From NCBI RefSeq assembly GCF_000430705.1, contig NZ_AUMN01000006.1:148832-212831 (forward strand): 64,000 bases of DNA, written 5' to 3'. A program made the position numbers and the translations under genes. The DNA comes from Arthrobacter castelli DSM 16402 (GTDB lineage: Bacteria > Actinomycetota > Actinomycetes > Actinomycetales > Micrococcaceae). Positions 18,251 to 26,241 of the stretch are shown here, piece by piece (the stretch's first letter is position 1; every line of letters starts with the position of its first letter). The notes below the pieces were generated by a model. It did no database searches and was not told the origin of the DNA. It saw only the letters and a list, made by a program, of their open reading frames with translations.

Positions 18251-19585
18251 ATGAGTGACTACTACGATGCTTTTGAGATGAGCCCGGTACCTAATGCCGG
18301 CCCGGACACTGTTCCGCCGGAGCCTTTCCGGGGAATATATGCAATGCCCGCCTTCGTAACGATTCCGACGACGGACTTGGCCGCGTCGACGGACTTCTGG
18401 ATTCGTGGGCTGGGATTTATCGAGCTATTCAGCATCCCCGGCGGTGTTGTGCATCTGCGCCGGTGGGCATTCCAGGACGTGCTCCTGGTCCCGGGCCAGA
18501 GCGTTCCGGAGCAGACACCAGCGATGAGTGTCAGCTTCTCGTGTGTGCTCAGCCAGGTGGGTTCTCTGGTCGAGGCATGCCGTGCGCTGCGTCCGGACTC
18601 GGTCGATGGTCCACGGGATACTCCCTGGAATACCCGTGATGTTGAGGTGATCACGCCCGAGAACGCGCGGATTATTTTGACTGCGGCGAAGCGCTTTGAC
18701 CCGGACAGCGAAGAGGCGCGGAGCCTTGCCGCCGTCGGGATCACCCCACCAGGTGCCGTAGCGGCGACAATGGGGAGCATGCATGATGTCACTGCTACCG
18801 ATGGCCTGACTGTTGGCCAGGTCGCGACGCGTCTGGGAGTGACGGTCCGGGCACTGCACCATTGGGATGATATGGCACTGGCGCGACCATCGCTGCGCAC
18901 GACTGCCGGATACCGGCTGTACACCGCCGGTGACCTGGAACGCCTGCACCGCATCGTCGTCTACCGGGAGACCGGCCTCGGCCTGGACAGAATCCGGGCC
19001 ATCCTCGACGACTCGACCGCCGACGTGCCCGGCGCATTACGCGCCCAGCGCACCCAGGTGGCCGAGCGGATCGACCGTCTCCAGCAGCTCAACGCCGGAC
19101 TCGATCGGATGATCGACGCCCACGAGCGCGGCCTGCTGCTGACTGTCGAACAGCAGGCCGCGCTCTTCGGCCCCCAGTGGAACCCGGACTGGCCTGCCCA
19201 GGCCCGCCAGCTCTACGGAGATACACCGCAATGGCAGCAGTACGCCGAACGCTCAGCCTCACGCAGTCCAGAGGAATGGCGAGCCATCGCCGACACTGTC
19301 GCTGATCTCGACCGTGCCCTCGGGGACGCGGTGGACGCCGGCGTCGTACCTGGCAGCCCGGAAGCGAATCAGCTCGTCGAGCGGCACCGCGAAGTGTTCA
19401 CTTCATCGTTCTTTACCCTCACCAGGCAGATGCAGGTCTGCCTTGGCCGAAAGTATGAGACCGATCCGGAATTTGCCGCCCACTACGATGGCATCCGCGC
19501 CGGCCTTGCCACCTGGTTCCGTCAAAGCGTCGATGCCAGCGCACGCGCGCACAGCATCGACCCCGACACCGCCACCTGGCAGTAG
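18251..19585 (+). CDS. VOC-MerR-TipAS fusion regulator
   Basis: 444 residues, three parts. An N-terminal glyoxalase/bleomycin-resistance (VOC) domain (about 27-140: MPAFVTIPTTDLAASTDFW, LGFIELFSIPGG). A MerR winged helix (about 180-250: LTVGQVATRLGVTVRALHHW, TAGYRLYTAGDLERL). A long coiled coil and C-terminal TipAS-type ligand domain (about 305-440: WNPDWPAQARQLYGDTPQW, LTRQMQVCLGRKYETDPEF). MerR/TipAL proteins activate from 19-bp-spacer promoters upon drug binding; fusing a drug-binding VOC domain suggests sensing plus sequestration of one compound. Start set at 18251 rather than 18242 because the earlier ATG overlaps the -10. Confidence 0.88.
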   Translation: MSDYYDAFEMSPVPNAGPDTVPPEPFRGIYAMPAFVTIPTTDLAASTDFWIRGLGFIELFSIPGGVVHLRRWAFQDVLLVPGQSVPEQTPAMSVSFSCVLSQVGSLVEACRALRPDSVDGPRDTPWNTRDVEVITPENARIILTAAKRFDPDSEEARSLAAVGITPPGAVAATMGSMHDVTATDGLTVGQVATRLGVTVRALHHWDDMALARPSLRTTAGYRLYTAGDLERLHRIVVYRETGLGLDRIRAILDDSTADVPGALRAQRTQVAERIDRLQQLNAGLDRMIDAHERGLLLTVEQQAALFGPQWNPDWPAQARQLYGDTPQWQQYAERSASRSPEEWRAIADTVADLDRALGDAVDAGVVPGSPEANQLVERHREVFTSSFFTLTRQMQVCLGRKYETDPEFAAHYDGIRAGLATWFRQSVDASARAHSIDPDTATWQ

Positions 19586-19613
19586 AGCGCGGGCAGGGAA
19601 ATCCGGCCTGCGA

Positions 19614-20096
19614 TCACAGGTGAAGCAGTAACGTGTCGGATCCTCCGGTTCTGCCGACGGGTATGGACCCGGCCCGGACATAGAGCGCACGAGCCCGGTT
19701 GTCGTCCTCGACGCTTAAGCTCACGCCCTGATGATGCCGGGCAGCGGCTTGAGCGATGACTGCGTCAAGCAGGGCGCTGCCGATGCCCCGGCCCCGGCAG
19801 GCCGGCCGTAGGCCGATGCTGAGTTCGGGGATACCATCGGAGACGTAACCGTAGCCGGGATCGACGGCGTCGAACACGCGGCACCAGGCAGCCCCGATGA
19901 CGGCCGAGTCATCGTCGGCGACAGCGACGGTTCCGAAGTCTGTGGGACGGGGCCAGCCCGTCACGTAGTGGGACAGCTCCGGGTCCGCCAGCAGCTGCTC
20001 GCGGGTGACGCGCTCCTGATCGTCCCAGTTCGCCGCACTCAGCAACGCGTCAGTCAGAGCCTCGCCGTCCAAGGGGCCAGCGTCTCGCAGGTGCAT
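19614..20096 (-). CDS. GNAT-family N-acetyltransferase
   Basis: 160 residues. The acetyl-CoA-binding loop is RPACRGRGIGSALLDAVIAQA near residue 97, preceded by strand ELSIGL and followed by GVSLSVEDDNRARALYVRAG, all typical of GNAT motifs A and B. Substrate not predictable. Convergent with the VOC-MerR-TipAS gene, whose 3' end lies 28 nt away; a resistance-type acetyltransferase would fit, but this is only context. Confidence 0.88.
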   Translation of the reverse strand: MHLRDAGPLDGEALTDALLSAANWDDQERVTREQLLADPELSHYVTGWPRPTDFGTVAVADDDSAVIGAAWCRVFDAVDPGYGYVSDGIPELSIGLRPACRGRGIGSALLDAVIAQAAARHHQGVSLSVEDDNRARALYVRAGSIPVGRTGGSDTLLLHL

Positions 20097-20212
20097 GAGA
20101 CCAGACTATCCAAGGGCGGCAGGGTAGCGGCGGTTCTGTGGAGCGGAGTAAAATAAGCGCCACGCCGATCCACTCCTCGCAGCGAAGAATGGATGGTGTA
20201 AGGGAGGCCGTC

Positions 20213-21049
20213 ATGGCTGGAACTCAAGAGTCCGCGGGCGGGCAGAACGGTCTGCGGGCCGCACCACCGGATTTCGACGCCGCCGCCGCGACGGAGCGCG
20301 AGCTCATTGACTACGGGTTGCCCCGTCGGCCGGATGCGTACACCCGGCCCGGCCTCGCGGCGCTCTGGGATGAGAGGGCACGCCGGTACCAAGGGTTCGG
20401 GCACCGCCGGGTCGATCCGGACGGCGTGTTCCCCGAGGTCGATCAGGTGACGGGCACGGCGGCGATCTCCCGACGTTGGACATGCGGCTACACGTTGAGA
20501 AGCTCCGTTCCCTTCGTCACCCTGCTGGCCACCTGGACCATCCCCAACCTCATGTATGTCCAAAGCCCGCGGCTGCCCATCGACCACTTTCACACCTACG
20601 TCTATCTCGGTTTCATCGACCTCCACATCGAGATGACAGTGAATCAGTCCCAAGAGGTGATCTGCTCGCCGCTATTGGGCCTGGACATCTCGCCGGGGGA
20701 TGTGATGAGCGCAGTCATCTGCATGGGTGCTGAACCTCCCGGGAAGGCAACTGTCCTCGTTGCCAACGAAACGAGCGGCGAGACGGCCAATTCCAGCAGG
20801 GACACCGGCTATCCGCCGGCGGTGGAGATCGGCGCCGGGGTCGGCCGCGGACATCCCGACAATCCGGTTAGCTCGCTCGCGCGCTTCGGCATCGTCTACT
20901 TCGACGAGATCTCCGCGACGACGACGGACGGTGCGCGCTCGCTGCCGGACGGAGAAGCCATCACCATGGTCGATTCGTCCGGGGACACGCTCGCCAAGCC
21001 GGTCCGACTGCGGGACTGGGCCTTCAAGACCGTGTACGACGCCGACTGA
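20213..21049 (+). CDS. uncharacterised beta-rich protein, weakly G1/A4-peptidase-like
   Basis: 278 residues from the ATG with AGGGAGG 7 nt upstream; an upstream in-frame ATG at 20138 lacks such a site. The first ~80 residues are acidic with no signal peptide. The rest is beta-rich with aromatic strands (SRRWTCGYTLRSSVPF, LLATWTIPNLMYV, HTYVYLGFIDLHIEM, LDISPGDVMSAVICM, ATVLVANETSGE). The WTIPN..., ISPGD and V.N.T landmarks recall the eqolisin (G1/A4) sandwich, but the catalytic Q and the W-Y-E motif are not evident, so it may be a non-enzymatic relative. Divergent from the GNAT gene. Confidence 0.6.
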   Translation: MAGTQESAGGQNGLRAAPPDFDAAAATERELIDYGLPRRPDAYTRPGLAALWDERARRYQGFGHRRVDPDGVFPEVDQVTGTAAISRRWTCGYTLRSSVPFVTLLATWTIPNLMYVQSPRLPIDHFHTYVYLGFIDLHIEMTVNQSQEVICSPLLGLDISPGDVMSAVICMGAEPPGKATVLVANETSGETANSSRDTGYPPAVEIGAGVGRGHPDNPVSSLARFGIVYFDEISATTTDGARSLPDGEAITMVDSSGDTLAKPVRLRDWAFKTVYDAD

Positions 21050-21131
21050 ACCCGCCTGCAACCTCGGCTGGAACTTCTGTGCTTTCCGGCAGTTCCGTGT
21101 GCAGATGTACCGATGATGCAAAACTAGGGAC

Positions 21132-21890
21132 ATGACTGATCACGCAGAGCCCGTCCGCCCGTTCGGAGCCGTTATCACCGCCGACGGCGATATCGAGTCG
21201 CTGCTGGCGCGGCTGGCCGATGCAGGAACATCGTCCGTCGGCTTTGAAGCGGGGCCGGGGAACATTGTCGGCCTGCATCTGGGAACTGTTCCACGACATG
21301 GCATCCGCGATTCCTTCGCCCAGCAGGGCATCAGCATCGAGGCGGTGGCCGCACCTGTCAATCTGGATGCCCGGTTGCCGGACGAAGGTGTCGTGGCCGA
21401 CGTCGACGCATACCTGAAACTGACAGCCGACGTCGGCGCCAAACGCTTGAAGCTGGCAGCGGGCACGGTGCCATCCAGCAGCAACGGAGACGACGCCGGC
21501 TCCCGGCAGCCGGATCCTGGTGTGACGGCCCGATCGGAGCGGATCAGTCACCGGCTGGCCGCGGTGATGGGTCGCGCCGCAGACCGGGATGTGCAGCTGG
21601 TGGTGGAGAACAGCTCAGTTGCCTCCGGTGCCGAGGAACTGGCCGTGGTCCTGGAGGCCGCCCACACGCTGGCTCCGGATGCATCCGCCGGCGCGGCATG
21701 GAACGTGCGCCGAAGTGTCGCGGCAGGGGAGGAACTGGACTTATCAGCCAAGCTGCTGCGCCCCTACCTTGCCGGCGGTGCCGGATACATTCTGTGCGAA
21801 ACAGCGGCGACGGCGACAGCGCTGCTGGATGCCGTGCCCGCGGTGGCAGATATACCGATCCTGATTGAGCCTCAGTCCGAGCGCAGCTGA
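21132..21890 (+). CDS. xylose-isomerase-like TIM-barrel protein (sugar phosphate isomerase/epimerase type)
   Basis: 252 residues with the AP-endonuclease-2/sugar isomerase barrel pattern: an N-terminal strand FGAVITADGDIESLLARLADAG, SVGFEAGPGN, then VDAYLKLTADVGAKRLKLAAG, VQLVVENSS (the metal-ligand Glu strand), AGAAWNVRRS, and a C-terminal GYILCE. Some expected metal ligands (His/Asp pairs) are not obvious, so catalytic competence is uncertain. Ends 19 nt inside the convergent TetR gene. Confidence 0.65.
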   Translation: MTDHAEPVRPFGAVITADGDIESLLARLADAGTSSVGFEAGPGNIVGLHLGTVPRHGIRDSFAQQGISIEAVAAPVNLDARLPDEGVVADVDAYLKLTADVGAKRLKLAAGTVPSSSNGDDAGSRQPDPGVTARSERISHRLAAVMGRAADRDVQLVVENSSVASGAEELAVVLEAAHTLAPDASAGAAWNVRRSVAAGEELDLSAKLLRPYLAGGAGYILCETAATATALLDAVPAVADIPILIEPQSERS

Positions 21891-22513
21891 GGATGGTGCC
21901 GCATCCCGCTCAAGCCATTCCATGCCAGGTTGACCACGTGGGCGGCAACGGTCCGTTTGTCCGGCTGGCGCGAATCGAGCCACCATTGTCCGGCCATGGC
22001 GACCATTCCCACCAGCATTTGCGCGTAGATGGCGCCATCCTCGGCGTTGAACCCTTGCTGTTCGAATTCGTCCGCGAGGATGTGTTCCACCTGCACCGTC
22101 ACCTGCGACAACAGCGTGGAGAAGGCGCCCTCGTGCTGCGTGGGCGGCGCGTCGCGCACCAGTATCCGGAACCCGTCGGTGCGGTTTTCTATATAGTCCA
22201 GCAGGGCCAGCGCGGCGCGTTCGACCAGCACTCGGCTGCTGGCGTCGGCGTCCAGGGCAGCCGTGATGTCGCCGAGCAGGATGCTTGACTCGTGATCGAC
22301 CACCCGGGTGTACAGCCGGTCCTTGGTGCCGAAGTGTTCATAGACAACTGGTTTGGACACTCCAGCGGTCAAGGCGATCTCTTCGATAGTGGTGCCATCC
22401 AGTCCCCGCAGAGAGAACAGGCCGCGGCCGACGTCGATCAGCTGTTCCCGCCGCTGCTGGCCGGTCATGCGGAATTTAGTGCCGGGTTCGGTCGGTCCCA
22501 CAGTGCTGCTCAC
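21872..22513 (-). CDS. TetR/AcrR-family transcriptional regulator
   Basis: 213 residues. The N-terminal helix-turn-helix is RREQLIDVGRGLFSLRGLDG then TTIEEIALTAGVSKPVVYEHFGTKDRLY, unmistakable for the family. The C-terminal ligand domain includes a TetR_C-like DFEQQGF.. and WWLDSRQPDKRTVAAHVVNLAW. The gene downstream of a 290-bp stretch with an SDR remnant may once have been its target; the present regulon is unknown. Confidence 0.92.
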   Translation of the reverse strand: MSSTVGPTEPGTKFRMTGQQRREQLIDVGRGLFSLRGLDGTTIEEIALTAGVSKPVVYEHFGTKDRLYTRVVDHESSILLGDITAALDADASSRVLVERAALALLDYIENRTDGFRILVRDAPPTQHEGAFSTLLSQVTVQVEHILADEFEQQGFNAEDGAIYAQMLVGMVAMAGQWWLDSRQPDKRTVAAHVVNLAWNGLSGMRHHPQLRSD

Positions 22514-22704
22514 CTTTACATCCTATTCGCCGCCCGCAATCGGCATACACTCACTGGCCGCGGCATGTGCCGACCAGCTTGTGGCTGTACCCAGCATGCA
22601 GCACAGCGATTTCCTGCCGGTCCGCAACGTCAAGCACCGGCCCTTCAGCTTCCGGCTGCCGATACTTGGATGCTCACGATGCCAGGCCAGCTATGCGTGG
22701 ACCG

Positions 22705-22800
22705 CTACACGTCAGGTGAGACCCATTCGCGCAGGAAGGTTCCTCCGTTCACCGACCACACCTGACCCGTCACACCCACTCGGCATCGTCGGAGAGCAGG
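22705..22800 (-). pseudogene. 3' remnant of a short-chain dehydrogenase/reductase gene
   Basis: Reads LNLLSDDAEWV in one frame and VTGQVWSVNGGTFLREW in another. Together this is the classic SDR C-terminus (L-S-D-x-A-x-W-V-T-G-Q-x-x-x-V-N-G-G). A repeated GT dinucleotide at the junction causes the shift. Only ~32 codons remain; the 5' part is replaced by the RES toxin gene, whose stop abuts it. Confidence 0.65.
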
Positions 22801-22801
22801 T

Positions 22802-23575
22802 TCAGCGTGAGGTGATGCCGTGCTGTTCGAGCGCGAAGGCGTAGGCCGGGTGGCCGCTGTCGATCGTTTGCCCCGGGCTTGCTGTGACCGGATCATCTTC
22901 GAGGCCCACGTCGGCACGGCGCATCCAGAAGGCGAAGCACCAGCCATGACCGTCTCCGACCGCACCGTGTTTGGACGGGAAGCGGATACCCATCGGGTAG
23001 GAGCCGTCGTCGAGGACCTGTTCCCGGGCCCATGAGGCCAGCAGCGTGGTGATTTCGCGCCGGCCGCTGGTGATCTCCGCCAGGGTGAGGGTTTCCACGA
23101 TATCCACTTCGTACAGCAAGCTGCCCAGCGCCGTATTCAGCGCTGAGATGGTGTACGCATGTGCAATATCGATCCATGGGCCAGAATCGAACTGCAGGCT
23201 GTATAGAAGACGGCCATCACGCCAGTTGGCTGGAATCCAGCCCGGAGCCATGTGCCCGTTGGCGTGCCACTGTTGTTCGACCTCACTGCGGATCACGTCA
23301 ATCGGCGTATCGAAGAAGGCTGCGGTCTTTTCGAGGTGATGCTGGTGTGCGGCGGTCATCCTCGCCCATGACAGGGCTTCCAGAAATGCCGTTTGCGGGT
23401 CTTCGGCCGCGTAAACGGTCCGTCCGGGGGCGTCGAACCGGTACCAGGTGGAACGGTTGTCGGAGAGGAGTCCGCGTTCCGGGGGATTGAGGGGACCGTA
23501 GGATTCCTTGGCCACACGGTAGGCCGATACCGGTCCATCCACCAAGGCAAGTCCGGTCTTCGTGCAGATCCGCAT
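22802..23575 (-). CDS. RES-domain toxin (NAD+-consuming), intact
   Basis: 257 residues. The RES fold signature runs from AYRVAKESYGPLNPP, through STWYRFDAPGRTVYAAEDPQTAFLEALS (conserved Arg and Glu), to the Ser-containing C-terminal strand region. RES toxins degrade NAD+ and arrest growth. The protein is longer than minimal RES proteins. The start is a TAATG overlap (1 nt) with the antitoxin stop. Same family as the truncated copy at 2702-2965 but clearly diverged. Immediately followed by an SDR remnant, so the module probably landed in or next to that gene. Confidence 0.85.
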   Translation of the reverse strand: MRICTKTGLALVDGPVSAYRVAKESYGPLNPPERGLLSDNRSTWYRFDAPGRTVYAAEDPQTAFLEALSWARMTAAHQHHLEKTAAFFDTPIDVIRSEVEQQWHANGHMAPGWIPANWRDGRLLYSLQFDSGPWIDIAHAYTISALNTALGSLLYEVDIVETLTLAEITSGRREITTLLASWAREQVLDDGSYPMGIRFPSKHGAVGDGHGWCFAFWMRRADVGLEDDPVTASPGQTIDSGHPAYAFALEQHGITSR

Positions 23576-23958
23576 TAACCAATAAATCCGTCATCGACCA
23601 TCGCCGCTGCTGCCGCTGCCACCTCACGGAACCTGTCTTCCCTGATGGCATCAACCGGCGAATCGTGATCGAGCCACGGGTTGGCGCCGATGAACCACAT
23701 CCGCGTCACGTGTTCACCTTCGGCTTCCGAGACAAGAACCCACTGTGTGTAGGCAAACTGCAGACGTTTCACTGCCGCCGCGTTTGGTGTCGGGCCGTTT
23801 TGCTGGGCCCACTTGTAGCTGGTCTTGCGGTCTTTGCTCCCTGCCAACGCCGCAACGAGCGTAGCACCGAGCGCCGCGTTCAAGCGGCGGACGATCTCTC
23901 GGATGCCAAGCCTGGCCGTTTGGGCGTGGGCTGCTCCGGTAGTGGCTTCGATGCTCAT
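23575..23958 (-). CDS. Xre/MbcA/ParS-type antitoxin
   Basis: 127 residues from the ATG preceded by ACAGGGTGAC; a longer frame to 24105 exists, but its extra residues are unlike the family. Xre-like N-terminal part (IREIVRRLNAALGATLVAALAGSKDRKTSYKWAQ), then the toxin-binding C-terminus (VLVSEAEGEHVTRMWFIGANPWLDHDSPVDAI). Neutralises the RES toxin encoded immediately downstream and probably represses the operon. The upstream DNA has GTATTC...GAATAT and CGGTA...TACCG half-sites that could be its operator. Confidence 0.82.
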   Translation of the reverse strand: MSIEATTGAAHAQTARLGIREIVRRLNAALGATLVAALAGSKDRKTSYKWAQQNGPTPNAAAVKRLQFAYTQWVLVSEAEGEHVTRMWFIGANPWLDHDSPVDAIREDRFREVAAAAAAMVDDGFIG

Positions 23959-24111
23959 GTCACCCTGTCTCCCTCGCCGGTATATTCCCCAAACTACCGC
24001 AGAATACGCCAAAATGCACCATAAAGCGACGAATAAACTACCCATCGACGACACGTAAGACATCCACACGTGCTTGGTGCCGCTCAGGAAATGTCCCGGG
24101 AGCAATCCATG

Positions 24112-24341
24112 CGGCGGACCGGGCGGAACTGGCGCAGCTGGCGGCCAGCGTTCAGCACCTCATCCAGGACCGGCTTCAGCATCGAACCGGAATTGGTCCG
24201 CTGGGTGCCGGGACGAATCTTGTCGCCAACTACAGGACCAGACTACTGGCTGCCGGCCTCATCGAAACGGCAGGGTACGGCAAGGTCGACTTCGCCATCC
24301 CCGGGCTGCGCCAATACCTTCGGGCCAGCCCAATAGCGTGA
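24112..24341 (+). pseudogene. C-terminal remnant of an ATPase-like protein (winged-helix end)
   Basis: An open frame without a credible start reads AELAQLAASVQHLIQDRLQ, IGPLGAGTNLVANYRTRLLA and AGLIETAGYGKVDFAIPGLR before TGA. This resembles the C-terminal winged helix of bacterial AAA-type ATP-binding proteins (RLxAAGxIExxGxGxVxFxIPxLxxYL). No N-terminal ATPase part is present. Another decay product next to tRNA-Gln. Confidence 0.5.
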
Positions 24342-24554
24342 TCCGCACGAACCCAAGCGTCCGGTGGAATGAGATGAAAGCAAGCTCCCTTGTGCCAACA
24401 TGAGATCTGAAACGTCCGTCGTCGCAGCGCGGGGTTGAACGTGACCGCGGATTGTCTGCAAGTCGCGAAACCCGCGGGCCACATGGCACACTGGTTTCTT
24501 GTGCACCCGAGCATGCTGAGCGGCGCCGTCGGCCCGTCGGCGGCTTCGGTACAT

Positions 24555-24626
24555 TCCGCCCTGGTGTAATGGCAGCACCCCAGCCTTTGGAGCTGTGGAG
24601 TATAGGTTCGAATCCTATGGGCGGAA
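24555..24626 (+). tRNA. tRNA-Gln (anticodon UUG)
   Basis: 72 nt, no encoded CCA. The acceptor stem TCCGCCC/GGGCGGA pairs perfectly. D-arm GTGTAATGGCAGCAC, anticodon loop CTTTGGA with TTG at positions 34-36, and T-arm ATAGG-TTCGAAT-CCTAT are all canonical. The outermost anticodon-stem pair is a C/T mismatch. It sits directly upstream of glmU, a common Micrococcales arrangement. tRNA genes are favoured integration sites, and the accessory region ends just before it. Confidence 0.95.
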
Positions 24627-24678
24627 CGGACGGACACCAAGTACGCCGTTGGTCGGATGAAGGTAGGAGCGCGCATCT

Positions 24679-26241
24679 GTGAGTTCGAGTGACACCGCAG
24701 CGGTGACGACCGGCGGCACCGGAAGTCCGGCTGCAGTCATTGTCCTTGCTGCAGGGGCCGGTACCCGGATGAAGTCACGGACCCCGAAAATCCTGCACCC
24801 GATCGGCGGCCTGTCCATGGTGGGTCACGCGCTCGCGGCCGCCCGCGGGCTGGACCCGGATGTGCTGGCCGTGACAGTGAGGCATGAGCGGGATCTGGTG
24901 GCATCGCACATCCACCAACTCGACCCCCAGGCCCTGATTGTCGACCAGGACGAAATTCCCGGCACCGGCCGCGCAGTCGAAGTGGCAATGGACGCGCTGG
25001 GCCACTCATTGTCCGGGACCGTCGTCGTCAGTTATGGCGACGTGCCGCTGCTGACCACCGAACGCCTGCAGGAACTGGTGCGCGCCCACGAGCAGGAATC
25101 CAACGCCGTCACCGTTCTCACCTCGGTGCTGGACGATGCATCCGGATACGGGAGGATCCTGCGGGCCGACGACGGCACCGTCACCGGCATCGTCGAGCAG
25201 AAGGACGCCTCGGAGGCGCAGCGCGCCATCCGCGAAATCAACTCAGGCATTTACGCCTTCGACGCCTCATCCCTGCGGGCGGCCCTGTCCCGGGTGTCCA
25301 TGGACAATGCCCAGGGCGAAAAGTACTTGACCGATGTGCTCGGACTCGCCCGCGATGCTGGCGGGCGGGTCGCTGCGCAGGTGTGCGACGACCGGTGGCA
25401 GGTTGAAGGCGCCAACGACCGGGTCCAGCTCGCTGCCCTGGGCGCCGAGCACAACCGCCGGACCTTGGAGCGCTGGATGCGTGCCGGCGTGACGATCGTC
25501 GACACCGCCAGCACCTGGATCGACTCGACCGTCACCCTGGACGAGGATGTCACCCTGCTGCCCGGTACCGGGCTGCACGGACAAACCACTGTGGCCCGCG
25601 ACGCCGTCGTCGGCCCCGACACCACGCTGGACGACGTCGACGTCGGAACCGGCGCCACAGTGACCCGAACCCATGGCTCCTCGGCCGTCATCGGCGCCTC
25701 CGCCGACGTCGGGCCTTTCGCCTACCTGCGCCCCGGAACCAAACTCGGCGCCGACGGAAAGATCGGCACCTTCGTGGAGACCAAGAACGCCGACGTCGGC
25801 ACCGGCTCCAAGATCCCGCACCTGAGCTACGTGGGCGATGCCACCATCGGCGACCACTCCAACATTGGCGCGGCGTCGGTGTTCGTCAATTACGACGGCG
25901 TGGCCAAGCACCACACCACCATCGGCTCGCACGTGCGGATGGGCAGCGACAACATGTACGTCGCCCCGGTAGCGGTCGGCGACGGCGCCTACAGCGGCGC
26001 CAGTACCACCATCCGCAAGGACGTGCCCGCAGGCGCGCTCGCCATCACCGTCGCCCCGCAGCGGAACATGGATGGCTGGGTGCAGGCGAACCGCCCCGGC
26101 AGTGCCGCCGCGCAGGCGGCGGAAGCGGCACAGGCGCCCGGTGACACTGCCGACGGCACCGACACCGCCAACAGTGCCGGTGGTGGGCTCCAGGATTCTT
26201 CGACAGATGAGACAACTCCGCGAGAAAGTGATCATTCATGA
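24679..26241 (+). CDS. glmU: bifunctional N-acetylglucosamine-1-phosphate uridyltransferase/glucosamine-1-phosphate acetyltransferase
   Basis: Makes UDP-GlcNAc for peptidoglycan. 520 residues. The N-terminal nucleotidyltransferase has VLAAGAGTRMKS near residue 17, SYGDVPLL near 117 and NSGIYAF near 189. The C-terminal left-handed beta-helix hexapeptide repeats include the acetyltransferase motifs PFAYLRPG, VETKNA, SYVGDA and NYDG. The last ~45 residues are an Ala/Gly/Thr-rich tail typical of actinobacteria. GTG start with TAGGAGC upstream. Overlaps prs by 4 nt (ATGA). Confidence 0.96.
   Translation: MSSSDTAAVTTGGTGSPAAVIVLAAGAGTRMKSRTPKILHPIGGLSMVGHALAAARGLDPDVLAVTVRHERDLVASHIHQLDPQALIVDQDEIPGTGRAVEVAMDALGHSLSGTVVVSYGDVPLLTTERLQELVRAHEQESNAVTVLTSVLDDASGYGRILRADDGTVTGIVEQKDASEAQRAIREINSGIYAFDASSLRAALSRVSMDNAQGEKYLTDVLGLARDAGGRVAAQVCDDRWQVEGANDRVQLAALGAEHNRRTLERWMRAGVTIVDTASTWIDSTVTLDEDVTLLPGTGLHGQTTVARDAVVGPDTTLDDVDVGTGATVTRTHGSSAVIGASADVGPFAYLRPGTKLGADGKIGTFVETKNADVGTGSKIPHLSYVGDATIGDHSNIGAASVFVNYDGVAKHHTTIGSHVRMGSDNMYVAPVAVGDGAYSGASTTIRKDVPAGALAITVAPQRNMDGWVQANRPGSAAAQAAEAAQAPGDTADGTDTANSAGGGLQDSSTDETTPRESDHS

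Noticed and set aside
24070..24336. 88-codon frame starting at 24070
   Set aside because: A different frame of the same stretch (24112-24341) has clear winged-helix-like coding content, so this one is a shadow.
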